Positions 8,994 to 17,436 of a stretch of DNA of 64,000 nt are shown here, piece after piece (within the stretch, counting starts at the first letter, position 1; every line of letters begins with the position of its first letter). Position numbers and translations under genes: made by a program. This DNA comes from Pseudarthrobacter defluvii (GTDB lineage Bacteria > Actinomycetota > Actinomycetes > Actinomycetales > Micrococcaceae). A model generated the notes under the pieces. It made no database searches. It was not told where the DNA came from and worked only from the letters and a program-made list of their open reading frames with translations. The stretch is from the NCBI RefSeq assembly GCF_030323865.1, contig NZ_CP066362.1:1302001-1366000 (forward strand). The letters are read 5' to 3'.

Positions 8994-9863
8994 TCAGGCA
9001 GCCGCCTGCAGGGCCGGCGCAGCCGAAGCGGCCGACAGCAGTTGCGTTGCACAGGTGCCCGCCGCCGAAGCGGCTGCCACCAGCAGCCCCAGCCGCACGC
9101 CGTCGAACGCTGCGGCGTCCCCGATCGCCCAAATCCCCGGCACCGAGGTGCGGTAGTCGCGGCTGATGACGATGCCGCCAGCTGCCGCCGTCTGCAGGCC
9201 TGCGCTGGCCGCCAGGCCGTCCCGGGAGACGCGCTCCTCCGCTAAAACGACCAGGTCCCCGGTCATGCTGCTGCCGTCTTCGAAGACCACCGCGGATGCG
9301 GCCATGCTGGAAGCCGGACCGGACACGACGGCAGGGACGATGGCGGCCGGCCGGGCGGTAGTGCGGATGGGACGTACGCCCTTGGCCCGCAGGACTGCCT
9401 CGGCCTGTCCTGCCGCCGCACCGGTCCCGACCAGGATTCCCACCGGGCGCCTGCCCAGCTCCCGGGCCACCTTCTGCACGCCTTTCGCGACACGTGGTGC
9501 GTCGTCGATGGTGGCATAGCTCAGGCACTGCGCGGCACCGTCCACCGGGCCGGCCACGGGGGCTGATCCGGTGGCAATCACCAGTTGGTCGTAGGCGAAT
9601 TCCATCCCGTCAGCAGTGGCCACCGTGCGGTTGGCAGCGTCGATATGGCTGGCGGGCTGGCCGAACCGGACGGAGACCTGGGGGAGCATGGCCAGCTCCA
9701 GCAGTTCCTCGGGGGCGTCGTCGCGGTTGCTCAGCACAGTGATGGTGCCGGTGAACCTGGCCTTGTCCAGCTGCGCCACCAGGGCCTGGGCAGCCGGGCC
9801 GGCGCCGGCAATGACGATGCGGGTTGCGGTGGAGGAGGACTGGGAGGGTGCCGGAGCGGACAT
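8994..9863 (-). CDS. Short NirB-like FAD oxidoreductase
   Basis: A 289-residue flavoprotein with the pyridine-nucleotide-disulfide oxidoreductase plan: FAD-binding [15 protein letters not shown] at the N-terminus, ATG-type motif VIATGS, a second nucleotide fold [16 protein letters not shown], and C-terminal FAD motif [14 protein letters not shown]. It resembles the N-terminal FAD/NAD half of NirB, encoded nearby, but lacks all Fe-S and siroheme domains, and its second glycine motif is degenerate. A minor electron-transfer role in nitrite metabolism is possible; this is inference from context. The ribosome-binding site (GAAAGGG) is modest. It lies 214 bases downstream of the NnaR-like gene. 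Confidence 0.72.
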   Translation of the reverse strand: MSAPAPSQSSSTATRIVIAGAGPAAQALVAQLDKARFTGTITVLSNRDDAPEELLELAMLPQVSVRFGQPASHIDAANRTVATADGMEFAYDQLVIATGSAPVAGPVDGAAQCLSYATIDDAPRVAKGVQKVARELGRRPVGILVGTGAAAGQAEAVLRAKGVRPIRTTARPAAIVPAVVSGPASSMAASAVVFEDGSSMTGDLVVLAEERVSRDGLAASAGLQTAAAGGIVISRDYRTSVPGIWAIGDAAAFDGVRLGLLVAAASAAGTCATQLLSAASAAPALQAAA

Positions 9864-9988
9864 GTGCTGGCCCTTTCGCTGGCGGCCGCGGGGCGGCCGG
9901 AACTCTGTGATGGAACCCAGCGTAGCCTTGCGCTTTTTCCGGCAGGTTTCCCCGCAGTTGCTGTTTCAGGGCCCGGGGTTCGCCAGTA

Positions 9989-10004
9989 TTTACCGGCCGG
10001 TAAC
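9989..10004. promoter_or_regulatory. Palindrome GTTAC-N6-GTAAA (minus strand)
   Basis: Within the 214-base gap upstream of the FAD oxidoreductase gene, 9990-10003 is a perfect 14-base palindrome TTACCGGCCGGTAA. The 16-base minus-strand form agrees at 13 of 16 positions with the palindrome at 43136-43151. Probably a protein-binding site; the regulator is unknown. Confidence 0.5.
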
Positions 10005-10077
10005 ACAACCCGTGACCCATCTCTCATCCGGCAGCCGCAGGACACATTCCACTCCGCAGCACCCCCCGCGATGGGGC

Positions 10078-11226
10078 TTAGATGCGGATCCGGTACCCGC
10101 GCTTGACCACCGTTTCGATGAGCCTGCCGTCCGGCAGGGACGAGCGCAGCCGGCTCACGGTCATGTCCAGCGCATGCACTGATCCGCGGAGTTCCAGCAG
10201 GTCGGAGAGCGATTCACGGGACAGGACCGCTCCGTCGGCACCAAGCAGGGCGCGCAGGAGCAGCAGGGGAGCGGGCGCCAGTTCCACCTGTTGGCCGTCA
10301 ATGCGGAGGCAGCGGCCGCGAAGCTCGATGTTTCCGGAGCGCGTCTCCAGCCGGCGGACGTGGTTCAGTGCCAGGTGCTCGCACACCAGGCGGATGAGGG
10401 CGCCCATGCGGAACCGTTCGGGGATCAGCGGCGTGATGCCGGCGTACAGGAGCGGCTGCGCGGTCACGGGACCCACCACGGCGGTGGTGACGTTCAGTTT
10501 CAGGCTCTCCACCAACTGCTTGTAGAGGCCCATCTCATGGGCGGTGCTCCACATGGCATCCACTGCGGGGGCGCTGGTAAAGGTCAGGACGTCCAGGTTG
10601 CCGCTGCACGCGGCTTCGATCAGCCGCGGAAGCCGGTCCTCGCCCTCGGGCTTGACCCAGCGGTAGGGCGTGACGGTCAGGACCGTGGCGCCGGACATCC
10701 GCAGCCGCTCGATCTGACGGACATCGGTGTAGCCGTGCAGCTGCATGGCGACGGTTTTGCCGCGGACGCCTTCAGCGAGCAGCATGTCCACCAGGGTGGA
10801 GGTGGTTTCGTCACTGCTGATGCCGACGTCGGCAAGGCCGGCCGCGCGCACGGCACCGCGGGCTTTGGGTCCCCGGACGAACATGCGGCAGTTCCCGAGC
10901 GTTTCCAGCAGTTCGTCGCCGATGCCGAAGGAATCCGCGGCCTCGCACCAGCGGCGCATCCCGTAGGCGGTGGTGGCGATGCACAGGTCCGGCTTGGCCG
11001 CGATGATGGCGCGGGTGTCCTCGATGAGGCGCAGGTCTTCCTGGACGGGGGCGATCTTCAGCGCGGGGGCGTGCAGCACTTCGGCGCCGCGCCGTTCCAG
11101 GGCCTCGATGAGGTCGCGGGACCGCCGGTCCGAGGTGACGCCGATGCGGAATCCCTCCAGCGGTGACTCGGCGGCATCGGTTGCTTCTTCAGCCTGGGGC
11201 GTGTGGGCCGGTGCAAGTGCGGTCAT
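10078..11226 (-). CDS. nnaR: NnaR-like regulator: HemD-type domain plus winged helix
   Basis: A 382-residue fusion. Residues about 25-275 resemble uroporphyrinogen-III synthase (RIGVTSDRRSRDLIEALERRGA, TFTSAPAVDAM). The last 85 residues are an OmpR/PhoB-type winged helix (VLSRESLSDLLELRGSVHALD, then IETVVKRGYRIRI). This architecture matches NnaR of Streptomyces and mycobacteria, which helps GlnR activate nitrate and nitrite assimilation genes; the position after nirB and cobA supports that reading. Whether the HemD half still makes uroporphyrinogen III is unknown. An alternative ATG at 11244 overlaps the cobA stop; I chose 11226 because AAAGGA lies eight bases upstream. Confidence 0.78.
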   Translation of the reverse strand: MTALAPAHTPQAEEATDAAESPLEGFRIGVTSDRRSRDLIEALERRGAEVLHAPALKIAPVQEDLRLIEDTRAIIAAKPDLCIATTAYGMRRWCEAADSFGIGDELLETLGNCRMFVRGPKARGAVRAAGLADVGISSDETTSTLVDMLLAEGVRGKTVAMQLHGYTDVRQIERLRMSGATVLTVTPYRWVKPEGEDRLPRLIEAACSGNLDVLTFTSAPAVDAMWSTAHEMGLYKQLVESLKLNVTTAVVGPVTAQPLLYAGITPLIPERFRMGALIRLVCEHLALNHVRRLETRSGNIELRGRCLRIDGQQVELAPAPLLLLRALLGADGAVLSRESLSDLLELRGSVHALDMTVSRLRSSLPDGRLIETVVKRGYRIRI

Positions 11227-11240
11227 GGGGGTCAATCCTT

Positions 11241-12272
11241 TCATGATCCCAGCAGCGACGCCGCCAGCCTGTCCAGGTCCGCTGCGGCTCCGACGTGCTG
11301 CCGGTTGGCTTCAGCCACCCGGACCACCTCGCCGATGACCAGCACCGCGGGGTTGCTGCAGCCGGCAGCAGCGGAGGTGATGGTGCCCAGGTCCGCAATG
11401 GTTGTGCGCTGGCCGGGCCGGTAGCCCCGTTCCACCACGGCCATGGGCATGTCCGGCCGCATGCCGGCGCGTCGCAGCCCTGCCGCGAGCTGGTGGAGGG
11501 TGCCGATGCCCATGAGCACCACAATGGTGCCGCCCAGGCCGGCCAGATGTTCGTGCTCCTTTTCCGTGAGCGGGGCGTGCCCGGAGACCACAGTGAACAG
11601 ATGGCTGACCTCGCGGTGCGTCACAGGAATCCCTGCGGCGGCCGGAACGGAGATGGCACTGGTGACGCCGGAAACTACCTGGACCTTGACGCCGGCGGCG
11701 ACGCAGGCGGCCACTTCTTCGCCGCCGCGGCCAAACACATAAGGGTCCCCGCCCTTGAGGCGCACCACGTTGTTGCCCGCCAGCGCGCTTTCCACCATCA
11801 GCTTTTCGATGTCCGCCTGGCTGACCTTGTGGTGCCCAGGCTTCTTGCCGACGTCGACAAGCTTGGCGGACGTCAGCAGCGGCAGCTCCTGGTACGGGGC
11901 CAGGCGGTCGTAAAAGACGACGTCGGCGTCCCGGAGCGCCTTGACGGCCGCCACCGTGAGCAGGTCGCTGGTGCCGGGACCGCCGCCCACCAGGGTGACG
12001 TGGCCGGCAGAGCCTGCCGCAGGCTCCGCGGCAACAGGGATGCCGGCTTCCCGGCAGCGGTCCAGGAACGTGACCCAGCCGGGCTGTCCGTCCGCGACGG
12101 CGGCTACCAGGAACAACTCCTCCGGCAGTCGGGTAAGGGTGGCGCTGTGCGGGGTCTCCAGGCGGTGCACGACGGCGCCCGCGGCTTCGTAGCGGCGCAC
12201 CGCCTGCCGCGCTGCAGTGGCGGAGCCGGCCACCAGGACGTCCCGGCCGGTGAGGTCGATGCTGAGCTGCAT
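11241..12272 (-). CDS. cobA: Uroporphyrinogen-III C-methyltransferase (siroheme branch)
   Basis: A 343-residue protein. From about residue 91 it is a clear SUMT domain (VTLVGGGPGTSDLLT, VVRLKGGDPYVFGRGGEE, GIPVTHR), which uses two SAM to make precorrin-2. The first 85 residues look like a shrunken CysG/Met8 dehydrogenase domain: VLVAGSATAARQAVRRYEAAGA follows the NAD-binding pattern but has lost the GGG loop. So it probably methylates but may not oxidise or chelate. The start follows the nirB stop by two bases, and its stop falls just before the next gene, so nirB-cobA-nnaR forms one unit. Siroheme is NirB's cofactor. Confidence 0.88.
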   Translation of the reverse strand: MQLSIDLTGRDVLVAGSATAARQAVRRYEAAGAVVHRLETPHSATLTRLPEELFLVAAVADGQPGWVTFLDRCREAGIPVAAEPAAGSAGHVTLVGGGPGTSDLLTVAAVKALRDADVVFYDRLAPYQELPLLTSAKLVDVGKKPGHHKVSQADIEKLMVESALAGNNVVRLKGGDPYVFGRGGEEVAACVAAGVKVQVVSGVTSAISVPAAAGIPVTHREVSHLFTVVSGHAPLTEKEHEHLAGLGGTIVVLMGIGTLHQLAAGLRRAGMRPDMPMAVVERGYRPGQRTTIADLGTITSAAAGCSNPAVLVIGEVVRVAEANRQHVGAAADLDRLAASLLGS

Positions 12273-12274
12273 GG

Positions 12275-14917
12275 TTATGCCTCGTTTTCCGTGGTGTCCG
12301 TCGTTGATGTGCGGACCGGGATGGAGGCTCCGATCAGGACCTTTCCCTTTTCCTCGGGGGTGGCGGGACGCATCTGGCCGCGCTCGTCCGGGACGAAGCT
12401 GATCGAGTCGTCCTTCTGGTCCGGGGCATTGACGAAGGAGCGGAACCGGCGCAGCCGCTCCGGGTCCTTCAGGGTGTCTGCCCATTCGTCCACGTAGGTG
12501 TCCACGTGCTTGGCCATGGCTGCCTCGAGGTCCTCGGCGATGCCCAGAGTGTCCTTGACCACCACGTCCTCGACGTGGTTGATGCCGCCGTCGAGCTCCT
12601 CATGCCACCTGGCCGTGCGCTGCAGGCGGTCAGCGGTGCGGATGTAGTACATGAAGTAGCGGTCGATGTACTTGATGAGGGTCTCGTCGTCCAGGTCCTT
12701 GGCCAGGAGCTGGGCATGGGCAGGAGTGGCGCCGCCGTTGCCGCCGACGTACAGGTTCCAGCCGTCCGCGGTGGCGATCACCCCAACGTCCTTGCCGCGC
12801 GCCTCGGCGCATTCCCGGGCACAGCCGGAGACGCCCATCTTGAGCTTGTGCGGGCTGCGCAGGCCGCGGTAGCGCAGTTCCAGCTTGATGGCCATGGCCA
12901 CCGAATCCTGCACGCCGAAGCGGCACCAGGTGGAGCCGACGCAGGACTTCACGGTGCGCAGGCTCTTGCCGTACGCCTGGCCGGATTCGAAGCCGGCGTC
13001 CACCAGTTCCTTCCAGATTTCGGGGAGCTGCTCCAGCCGGGCGCCGAACATGTCGATCCGCTGGCCGCCCGTGATCTTGGTGTACAGGCCGTACTTCTCG
13101 GCGACGGCGGCAATGACGCCAAGCTTCTTGGGGGTGATCTCGCCGCCGGCGATGCGGGGGACCACCGAGTACGTGCCGTCCTTCTGCATGTTGGCCAGGG
13201 CACGGTCGTTGGTGTCCTGGAGGGTGCCGCGCCCTGCGTCCAGGACGTAGGCGCTGTTCTGGCTGGCCAGGATGTTGGCGATGGTGGGCTTGCAGATGTC
13301 GCAGCCGGCACCGGTGCCGTACTTGGCCATGATCTCTTCGAAGGAGGTCAGCTCCAGGACACGGATGGCGTCGAACAGTTCCTGGCGGGACAGTTCGATG
13401 TGCTCGCAGAGGGCCTTGGAAACCTCGACGCCGGACTTGGTGAGCTCGGTTTCCAGCAGCTTCTTCAGCATGGGCACGCAGGATCCACACTGGGTGCCGG
13501 CGCGGGTGCAGCCTTTCAGCTCACCGAGTTCCTGGACCGGGGCGTTGCCCTCACAGGCGCCGCAGCCGTTGATGGCGTCGCGGATGCTTCCGGCAGTTAC
13601 GTTGTTGCAGGAGCACAACGTGGCGTCGTCCGGGAGCTCCGTTTCGGGGGCTTCGCCGCCTCCTGCCGCGCTGAGGAAGGCGCCGGGCTCGGCGGGCAGT
13701 TCGCGGCCCAGGAGCGGCCGCAGGCTCATGTAGGGCGAGGCGTCGCCAACGAAGATGCCGCCCAACAGAGTCTTGGCGTCATCTGTGGTCACGATTTTCT
13801 GGTAGACGCCGCGGGCGGGGTCGGCGTAGACGATCTCCAGGGCGTGTTCGGTCCTGGCGAAGGCGTCACCGAAGCTGGCCACGTCCACGCCGGAGAGCTT
13901 CAGCTTGGTGGCGGTGTCGAAGCCGGGGAAGGTGGCGTCGCCGCCGTGCAGGCGGTCCGCGACGATCTCGGCCATGGTGTTGGCGGGGGCCACTAAGCCC
14001 AGGCACATGCCGCCGAAGTTGGCTACTTCACCGATGGCCCAGATGCCCGGGACTTCGGTGGCGCAGTAGTCGTTGATCACCACGCCGCCGCGCTGGCCCA
14101 GGCTGAAGAGCTGCTCCTCGCCCTCGGCCGTGCGGAAGAGCTCGTCGCGGGGCCTGACGCCGACCGCCACGATCACCAGGTCTGCCGGGATAACGCGTTC
14201 GTCAGCCATCAGCACTCCGGTGACCTGGCCGTCGTCGTCCGTCAAAATCTGGCTGGGGAACACACCGCCGTGCACTTCGAAGCCCTTCGCCTCGATGAGG
14301 CGGCCCAGGGCCTGGCCGGCGCCCTCGTCCAGCTGGGTGTTCATCAGCCAGGGTGCACCGTTGATGACCACGGGGGTGGCACCCAGCTGCTCGGTGCCGG
14401 CAGCCGACTCGAGGCCCAGGAGGCCACCGCCGATGGTCACGGCGTTGATTTTGCGGCCAAGCTTTTCGGTGAGCTTTGCAATTGCCTTATTGATGGCCCA
14501 GACATCCTCGAGGGTCCGGTAGACATGGGCGTGCTGAGCGCCCGGAATGGGGAGGCGGACCGGGTCCGAGCCGGTGGCCACCACGAGCTCGTCGTACGGG
14601 TAGGCGTTCCCCGCGGCGGTTTCGACCGTCTTCGCCGCGGCGTTAATCTTCACCACGCGCTCGCCGGTCTTCAGGACCACGGAATTGTGATCCCACATGG
14701 CGGCCGCGCCCAAGGTGAGGTCCACGCCGGTATCGGTGAGGGCCTTGGAGAGCGCCACCCGGTCATAGGGAAGGTGGGCTTCCTCGGTGAGGACAGTGAC
14801 CTGCCAGCCATCGAGGCCCCGGGCATGCATGGCGTCCGCAAAACGGTGGGCCGCGGGGCCGCCGCCGGCGACGACGATGCGGCGCGCAGTCTCTGTGCTT
14901 GAAGTCTGTTCGGTCAC
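12275..14917 (-). CDS. nirB: Assimilatory nitrite reductase, large subunit NirB
   Basis: An 880-residue protein that reduces nitrite to ammonium with NAD(P)H. Domains in order: FAD/NAD oxidoreductase (RIVVAGGGPAAHRFADAM, GIWAIGEVANF); a BFD-type [2Fe-2S] domain (LCSCNNVT then QCGSCVP); ferredoxin-like and siroheme/[4Fe-4S] domains, with the ligands in CVGSTWC and SGCAREC. The start is GTG at 14917, with GAAAGG about seven bases upstream. Unusually, nirD is not downstream but divergent, across a 259-base promoter region holding a GlnR-like box. Confidence 0.96.
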   Translation of the reverse strand: MTEQTSSTETARRIVVAGGGPAAHRFADAMHARGLDGWQVTVLTEEAHLPYDRVALSKALTDTGVDLTLGAAAMWDHNSVVLKTGERVVKINAAAKTVETAAGNAYPYDELVVATGSDPVRLPIPGAQHAHVYRTLEDVWAINKAIAKLTEKLGRKINAVTIGGGLLGLESAAGTEQLGATPVVINGAPWLMNTQLDEGAGQALGRLIEAKGFEVHGGVFPSQILTDDDGQVTGVLMADERVIPADLVIVAVGVRPRDELFRTAEGEEQLFSLGQRGGVVINDYCATEVPGIWAIGEVANFGGMCLGLVAPANTMAEIVADRLHGGDATFPGFDTATKLKLSGVDVASFGDAFARTEHALEIVYADPARGVYQKIVTTDDAKTLLGGIFVGDASPYMSLRPLLGRELPAEPGAFLSAAGGGEAPETELPDDATLCSCNNVTAGSIRDAINGCGACEGNAPVQELGELKGCTRAGTQCGSCVPMLKKLLETELTKSGVEVSKALCEHIELSRQELFDAIRVLELTSFEEIMAKYGTGAGCDICKPTIANILASQNSAYVLDAGRGTLQDTNDRALANMQKDGTYSVVPRIAGGEITPKKLGVIAAVAEKYGLYTKITGGQRIDMFGARLEQLPEIWKELVDAGFESGQAYGKSLRTVKSCVGSTWCRFGVQDSVAMAIKLELRYRGLRSPHKLKMGVSGCARECAEARGKDVGVIATADGWNLYVGGNGGATPAHAQLLAKDLDDETLIKYIDRYFMYYIRTADRLQRTARWHEELDGGINHVEDVVVKDTLGIAEDLEAAMAKHVDTYVDEWADTLKDPERLRRFRSFVNAPDQKDDSISFVPDERGQMRPATPEEKGKVLIGASIPVRTSTTDTTENEA

Positions 14918-14967
14918 TGTGGGCCTTTCGCATGGGCCGCAGACGGTGCTCTGCAGCTTGTGCCTCC

Positions 14968-15021
14968 AGCCTAGGAAGGGGCAGTTTCGCCTCAGTTTCC
15001 CAATTGTTTCGTCAACTTAAC
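14968..15021 (-). promoter_or_regulatory. nirB promoter with four-half-site GlnR-like box
   Basis: On the minus strand, four pentamers are spaced exactly 11 bases apart: GTTAA (15021-15017), GAAAC (15010-15006), GAAAC (14999-14995) and GAAAC (14988-14984). This is the a/b-site periodicity of GlnR boxes (gTnAC-n6-GaAAC). The last half-site is followed by exactly 10 bases and then TAGGCT (14973-14968), a good -10 box, leaving no separate -35. That arrangement suits an activator contacting RNA polymerase. The predicted nirB leader is about 44 bases. Confidence 0.7.
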
Positions 15022-15176
15022 TTCTGCATCACGGACGCATTTCCTCCCGGGTTAGGTCTCTTTTACGCGCCCGACACATGCATCGCACCCTGATGAAACA
15101 CCCGGACCCTAGCGTGGGATACGGCCGCAGATGCAGCGGCTGAAAGGACCAACAGGCACAGGGAAAGGAGCCGGAC

Positions 15177-15557
15177 ATGACGGCAACACTGGAACTTGGG
15201 GCGCTCGCCGCCGAATCAGACCTCGCCGGATTTGAGGCCGGCTGGCACCGTGTCTGCACGGTGGATGACCTGGAACCTGCCTGGGGCGAGGCTGCCCTGG
15301 TTGCCGGCCGCCAGGTGGCGCTCTTCCGTACCGGGCCCGACGAAGTTTTTGCAGTGGCGCACGAAGACCCGGCCACCGGGGCCCACGTGATGGCCCGTGG
15401 CATCCTGGGCTCCAAAGGCACCCGGCCCACCATTGCCTCGCCGCTGCACAAGGAGGTCTACGACCTTGAAACCGGCGAGTGCTTCAGCACCCCCGGGCTG
15501 CGCCTGGCCACGTACAGCACCAGGCTCAGCGGCGGCTTCGTCGAGGTGCAGCTGTAA
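15177..15557 (+). CDS. nirD: Nitrite reductase small subunit NirD
   Basis: A 126-residue Rieske-fold protein. The positions that bind [2Fe-2S] in true Rieske proteins are not Cys/His pairs here (AVAHEDPATGAHVMARG and IASPLHKEVYDLETGECF), as in other NirD proteins, which stabilise NirB without carrying a cluster. The start has a strong GGAAAGGAG. It is transcribed away from nirB rather than with it, so subunit balance must be set by two promoters in the shared intergenic region. The terminator at 15571-15611 follows. Confidence 0.92.
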   Translation: MTATLELGALAAESDLAGFEAGWHRVCTVDDLEPAWGEAALVAGRQVALFRTGPDEVFAVAHEDPATGAHVMARGILGSKGTRPTIASPLHKEVYDLETGECFSTPGLRLATYSTRLSGGFVEVQL

Positions 15558-15570
15558 GGCTTCTCCAACA

Positions 15571-15611
15571 AAAAGGGGCGCCGGGCTTTGAGTAAGCCCG
15601 GCGCCCCTTTT
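15571..15611. terminator. Strong bidirectional terminator between nirD and the mutase gene
   Basis: The arms AAAAGGGGCGCCGGGCTT (15571-15588) and AAGCCCGGCGCCCCTTTT (15594-15611) are perfect over 18 bases with a 5-base loop. A and T ends on both sides fit termination in both directions between convergent genes. Confidence 0.93.
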
Positions 15612-15627
15612 CGTGCTTACGGACCTG

Positions 15628-17379
15628 CTACAGCCCCAGCGCTTCGCTGACGTCGTGCAGGACCTCGTCCAGGGAAGCCCGGGCCGCCTGGCGTGCGGCC
15701 GGCAGCTCCGCGGCGGATCCCACCTGGTGGATGACCTCCAGGTAGCACTTGAGTTTGGGCTCGGTGCCGCTGGGCCGGATGATGACCCGGGTCAGGTTCC
15801 GGGTGATGTAGAGCAGGCCTTCGGTGGGCGGCAGCTGGGCGCTGCCCTCCGCGAGGTCGGTGAAGACCTCCACCGCTGATTGACCGAACGATTCCGGCGG
15901 CGAGACCCGCAGGCGGTTCATCATGGCGTCCAGCAGTCCCAGGTCCGCCACCCTGATGCTCAGCTGGTCGCTGGCGTGCAGGCCGTGCTGGAGGTACAGC
16001 TCGTCCAGGGTGTCGAAGACGGTCTTGCCTGCGGCTTTGGCGGTGGCGGCGAGTTCAGCGATCAGGACCGCGGCGGAGATGCCGTCCTTGTCCTTCACCA
16101 GGTCCGGCGCCACGCAGTATCCCAGTGCCTCTTCGTACCCGTAGACCAGGCCGGGAACGCGGGAGATCCATTTGAAGCCGGTCAGTGTTTCCTGGTGCGC
16201 GAAGCCGGCAGCATTGGCGATGCGGGCCAGCAGCCGGGAGGAAACAATCGAATTGGCGAAGACGCCGCGGCCGTCCGACTCGTCGCCGGGGGCGCCGCCG
16301 TCCGCGAGCCGGGCCACCATATGGGCGCCCAGCAGCGACCCCACTTCGTCGCCGCGGAGCATCCGCCAGGCGCCGGTGTCAGGGTCTTTCGCCGCCACTG
16401 CTGCCCTGTCGGCGTCGGGGTCGTTGGCGATGACAAGGTCGGCGTCCAGCCGCGCGGCCGCCTCCAGGGCAAGGTCCAGCGCGCCCGGTTCCTCCGGGTT
16501 GGGAAAACTGACGGTGGGAAAATCGGGGTCCGGTTCCGCCTGCTCGGCCACCACGGTGACATCCGTGAAACCTGCCGCGTTCAGCACGTCCAGCGCAGTG
16601 CCGCCGCCCACACCGTGCAGCGGGGTAAGGACGACCTTTAGGTCGCGGGCCGGGAAGCGCTCCGCCATGGCGAGTGCCGCCGTCGTCCGTTCATACCCGG
16701 CGGCCAGCGAGCCGTCCAGGACGGTCCAGCCGTCCTCAGCCAGTGCTATTGATTCCAGCGGTCCCACCGCGCTGATGCGTGCGGCAATTTCGGCGTCGTA
16801 GGGGGCCACGATCTGGGCACCGTCACCATCAGCCGCCACGGCGTGCCGGCCCAGGTACACCTTGTACCCGTTGTCCTGGGGCGGGTTGTGGCTGGCGGTC
16901 ACCATGACGCCGCCGTCGCAGCCCAGGGCGCGGACCGCGTAGGCCAGCAGGGGAGTGGGGAGGGCAGCAGGCAGCAGGAATGTCTCGATGCCGGCCGCGG
17001 TGAAGATCGCCGCCGTCTCCTCCGCAAAGACATTGGAATTATGCCGGGCGTCATAGCCGACGACGGCGCGCGGCCGGGTGCCGGCCGCCGCCTTGGCCAC
17101 GGCGTCCACAAGGAAGGCGGCGAGCCCCGCGGCGGCGCGGCGCACCACCACCCGGTTCATCCGGTTGGGCCCGGGGCCAAGCGCGGCGCGCAGGCCCGCG
17201 GTGCCGAACTGCAGCGTGCCGCGGAAGCTGTCTTCCAGTTCCTGCCGGGCCGCCGGATCGCCGTCGTCGGCAAGGCGGACAAGCTCCAGGAGGGACGCCC
17301 TGGTTGCGGGATCCGGGTCCTGGGCAGCCCATTCGCGGGCCTCGGCGGGCAGGCGGAGTTCGGCATCGGCAGTGGTCAT
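15628..17379 (-). CDS. Phospho-sugar mutase (phosphoglucomutase/phosphomannomutase)
   Basis: A 583-residue alpha-D-phosphohexomutase. Signatures in order: FGTAGLRAALG near residue 60, the phosphoserine loop TASHNP with Ser163, the metal loop NDPDADRAA in the middle, and the phosphate-binding RPSGTEPKLKCYLEV near the C-terminus. The length and the N-terminal helical extension fit the PgcA/ManB-like 'phospho-sugar mutase' group rather than GlmM. An in-frame GTG at 17385 is possible; no strong ribosome-binding site separates the two. The gene is 57 bases downstream of a purine nucleoside phosphorylase, so ribose-1-phosphate to ribose-5-phosphate conversion is one plausible role. Confidence 0.88.
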   Translation of the reverse strand: MTTADAELRLPAEAREWAAQDPDPATRASLLELVRLADDGDPAARQELEDSFRGTLQFGTAGLRAALGPGPNRMNRVVVRRAAAGLAAFLVDAVAKAAAGTRPRAVVGYDARHNSNVFAEETAAIFTAAGIETFLLPAALPTPLLAYAVRALGCDGGVMVTASHNPPQDNGYKVYLGRHAVAADGDGAQIVAPYDAEIAARISAVGPLESIALAEDGWTVLDGSLAAGYERTTAALAMAERFPARDLKVVLTPLHGVGGGTALDVLNAAGFTDVTVVAEQAEPDPDFPTVSFPNPEEPGALDLALEAAARLDADLVIANDPDADRAAVAAKDPDTGAWRMLRGDEVGSLLGAHMVARLADGGAPGDESDGRGVFANSIVSSRLLARIANAAGFAHQETLTGFKWISRVPGLVYGYEEALGYCVAPDLVKDKDGISAAVLIAELAATAKAAGKTVFDTLDELYLQHGLHASDQLSIRVADLGLLDAMMNRLRVSPPESFGQSAVEVFTDLAEGSAQLPPTEGLLYITRNLTRVIIRPSGTEPKLKCYLEVIHQVGSAAELPAARQAARASLDEVLHDVSEALGL

Positions 17380-17436
17380 GGGCACAACGCTATCGTCATT
17401 GCAGGCCGCCGTGATGCACCCGGGTGCGTGGTCCTG

